Assembly (NCBI RefSeq): GCF_022879575.1
Contig: NZ_CP084261.1
Location: forward strand, 1-64,000
DNA: 64,000 nt
Direction of reading: 5' to 3'
Origin: Caballeronia sp. SL2Y3
GTDB taxonomy: Bacteria; Pseudomonadota; Gammaproteobacteria; Burkholderiales; Burkholderiaceae
The first letter of the stretch is position 1, and each line of letters begins with the position of its first letter. Position numbers and translations under genes: made by a program. Positions 62,357-64,000 of the stretch are shown one piece after another. The notes beneath the pieces were generated by a model that saw nothing but the letters and a program-made list of their open reading frames with translations, ran no database searches and had not been told where the DNA came from.

Positions 62357-62380
62357 TGTCGTAAAAGTGCGTTACGTCGC
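62357..62380 (+). promoter_or_regulatory. candidate GbdR-type operator upstream of betaine-binding protein gene
   Basis: TGTCGTAAAA (62357) and CGTCGCAATT (62375), 18 bp apart. Halves resemble TGTCGTATTT and TGTCGCAAAT before the betaine transporter ATPase. Position about 55-75 bp before the ATG. Inference. Confidence 0.45.
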
Positions 62381-62433
62381 AATTCTGGCTGGCGATTCTG
62401 CATACACGGCGTGGGGCCGCAAAGGGGAAAGCA

Positions 62434-63288
62434 ATGAAAGCGATGAGAAGACTGTTCGTGCTGGGCGCGATGAGCGCGGCCCTCGCAGCGAGCATGGGTG
62501 CGCTCGCCGATGAGAAGCCGACCATCAAGATCGGCTACGTCGAAGGATGGGACGATAGCGTGGCGACGTCGAACGTGGCGGCGCGCATCATCGAAAAACG
62601 GCTCGGCTATCAGGTGCAACTGGTGCCGGTCGCGGCGGGCGTGATGTGGCAGGGCGTGGCGCGGGGCGACCTCGACGCGACGCTGTCCGCATGGCTGCCT
62701 GTGACGCACGGCGCTTACTGGAACAACTTCAAGTCCAAGGTCGTGAATCTCGGACCGAACTTCAATGACGCGAAGATCGGCCTGATCGTGCCGGAAAACG
62801 CGGACGTATCGAGCCTGTCCGACCTCGAAGCGAAGAAGGCGGAGTTCGATTCGCGCATCGTCGGCATCGACGCGGGCGCGGGCGTCATGCAGAAGACGAG
62901 CGAAGCGATCAAGGCCTACAGCCTCGATTACCGGCTCATGCCGAGTTCCGGCAGCGCGATGACGGCGGAACTTGCGCGCTCGGAAGCGGCCAAGAAGCCG
63001 ATCATCGTGACCGGCTGGAAGCCGCACTGGATGTTCGCGAAGTACAAGCTGAAGTTCCTCGAAGATCCGAAGAAGGTCTTCGGCGAGGCGGAGCATGTCG
63101 ATAGCGTGGTCAATCCCGAGCTTGAGAAGAAGGCGCCGCCTGTCGTCGCGTTCCTCAAGAAATTCCAGTGGAAGCCGGGCGAAATCGACAGCGTGATGCT
63201 CGCGACGCAGAACGGCGAAAAGCCGGCTGCTGCCGCGGACGCATGGATCAGCGCACACGGCGATCGCGTGGATAGCTGGGTGAAGTAA
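62434..63288 (+). CDS. glycine betaine/choline ABC transporter substrate-binding protein
   Basis: 284 aa periplasmic protein with signal peptide MKAMRRLFVLGAMSAALAAS, predicted cleavage after GALA. OpuAC/ProX family: IKIGYVEGWDDSVATSNVAA, LDATLSAWLPVTHGAYW, and GIDAGAGVMQKTSEAI. Trp residues of the aromatic cage are present (GWKPHWMF). It has no transporter partner next to it; the ATPase and permease at 17435-19508 are the obvious mates. Ends in a strong terminator. Confidence 0.9.
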   Translation: MKAMRRLFVLGAMSAALAASMGALADEKPTIKIGYVEGWDDSVATSNVAARIIEKRLGYQVQLVPVAAGVMWQGVARGDLDATLSAWLPVTHGAYWNNFKSKVVNLGPNFNDAKIGLIVPENADVSSLSDLEAKKAEFDSRIVGIDAGAGVMQKTSEAIKAYSLDYRLMPSSGSAMTAELARSEAAKKPIIVTGWKPHWMFAKYKLKFLEDPKKVFGEAEHVDSVVNPELEKKAPPVVAFLKKFQWKPGEIDSVMLATQNGEKPAAAADAWISAHGDRVDSWVK

Positions 63289-63309
63289 GCGTTAGGCAGC
63301 ACCCGTGAG

Positions 63310-63337
63310 AAAGCGCCGCTCGTCAGCGGCGCTTTTT
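63310..63337 (+). terminator. rho-independent terminator after betaine-binding protein gene
   Basis: 11-bp stem AAAGCGCCGCT/AGCGGCGCTTT, loop CGTC, then T run. Positioned between convergent genes. Confidence 0.9.
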
Positions 63338-63349
63338 GCATTTAAGGCG

Positions 63350-64000
63350 TCAGCGCAGCACGACGGTCCTCTCGCCGTTGATAAACACGCGCCGCTCGAC
63401 GAACGCCTTCACGGCACGCGCAAGCGTGATGCATTCCACATCGCGTCCGGTCGCGAGCAGACGCTCCGGGCTATACGCGTGATCGACGCGCTCCACTTCC
63501 TGTTCGATGATCGGGCCTTCGTCGAGATCGTCGGTGACGAAGTGCGCGGTCGCGCCGATGAGTTTCACGCCGCGCGCATGCGCTTGATGATACGGCTTCG
63601 CGCCCTTGAAGCCGGGCAGAAACGAGTGATGGATGTTGATCGCGCGGCCCGCGAGCTTGCGGCTGGTATCGGCCGAGAGAATCTGCATGTAGCGCGCGAG
63701 AATCAGCAACTCGGCGCCCGATGTCTCGAAGAGATCGAGCACGCGCGCTTCCTGTTGCGGCTTGGTGTCGGCCGTGATCGGCAGATGATGAAACGGCAGG
63801 CCGTGCTGCGCGGCGAGCGGCGCGAGGTCCGTATGATTCGAAGCGATGCCCACGATATCCATCTTGAGTTCGCCCATGCGCCAGCGGAACAGCAGGTCCG
63901 CGAGGCAGTGTTCGAGCTTCGACACCATGATGAGCACCTTGGGCCGCACGGCGAGATCGTGCATGGCCCACGTCATCGAAAAGCGCGTGGCGATGGGCGC
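63350..64000 (-). CDS. purU: formyltetrahydrofolate deformylase (partial, continues beyond window)
   Basis: At least 216 aa; the frame is open to the right edge (the edge residues read APIATRFSMTW) so the N-terminal ACT domain lies outside. Catalytic formyltransferase fold: IVGIASNHTDLAPLAAQHG, INIHHSFLPGFKGAKPYHQA with the active His, and TDDLDEGPIIEQEVERVDH. Hydrolyses 10-formyl-THF to formate and THF, recycling THF for sarcosine oxidase. Convergent with the binding-protein gene. Confidence 0.93.
   Translation of the reverse strand, partial: APIATRFSMTWAMHDLAVRPKVLIMVSKLEHCLADLLFRWRMGELKMDIVGIASNHTDLAPLAAQHGLPFHHLPITADTKPQQEARVLDLFETSGAELLILARYMQILSADTSRKLAGRAINIHHSFLPGFKGAKPYHQAHARGVKLIGATAHFVTDDLDEGPIIEQEVERVDHAYSPERLLATGRDVECITLARAVKAFVERRVFINGERTVVLR

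Noticed and set aside
1..64000. Search for insertion sequences, integrases, tRNA or rRNA genes
   Set aside because: No transposase or integrase protein signatures and no tRNA/rRNA-like stretches were recognised by eye; the CRISPR locus edges show no obvious mobile-element borders.

Overview
The window looks like the start of a secondary replicon (second chromosome or megaplasmid) of a Burkholderiaceae bacterium of the Paraburkholderia/Caballeronia/Burkholderia type. It opens at the ATG of a Rep_3-type initiator, followed by parB and parA with TTTATGCGCATAAA palindromes, the parS type I associate with Burkholderia secondary chromosomes. Coding density is high, codons are GC-rich, and I see no tRNA, rRNA or transposase gene.

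Layout. 1-3350: rep, parB, parA and three parS-like sites. 3.4-17.2 kb: metabolic and housekeeping genes, namely a PatZ-like acyl-CoA ligase/acetyltransferase fusion, an IclR regulator divergent from a four-gene L-fucose-type non-phosphorylated sugar pathway, a thioesterase, a chemoreceptor, an AGE-family epimerase, MgtC, a DUF3563-like mini-gene and a flavin reductase-like protein. 17.4-30.5 kb: the first half of a glycine-betaine catabolic region (betaine ABC transporter ATPase and permease, GlxA/GbdR-type regulators, sdaA, soxBDAG, folB). 30.5-46.6 kb: a complete type I-E CRISPR-Cas locus (cas3-cse1-cse2-cas7-cas5-cas6e-cas1-cas2) with three arrays. 46.7-64 kb: the second half of the betaine region (MFS transporter, fdhA, GbdR-like regulator, glyA, dipeptidase, dgcA, dgcB, etfAB, gbcAB, betaine-binding protein, purU).

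The betaine genes form one pathway: uptake; betaine to dimethylglycine (GbcAB); to sarcosine (DgcAB plus Etf); to glycine (SoxBDAG); to serine (GlyA); to pyruvate (SdaA). FdhA, FolB and PurU handle the formaldehyde and folate one-carbon units released. Matching TGTCG-type half-sites precede the transporter, fdhA, glyA and the binding protein. The CRISPR locus sits inside this pathway region.

The most unusual part is 42.7-45.7 kb, between CRISPR arrays 2 and 3. It holds a 262-aa protein with a cysteine-patterned C-terminus, three intact and one decayed copy of a ~105-aa protein family, and a detached second copy of the cysteine tail. The tail gene overlaps the following small gene as TGATG in both cases. 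The arrangement resembles a polymorphic-toxin tail/immunity array. Directly downstream lies a frameshifted cas2 fragment with its own leader and array, so cas2-3'end/leader/array was duplicated around this island. The repeats of the arrays also record a leader-repeat mutation in array 1, a damaged first repeat in array 3, and a strong C bias at the first spacer base.
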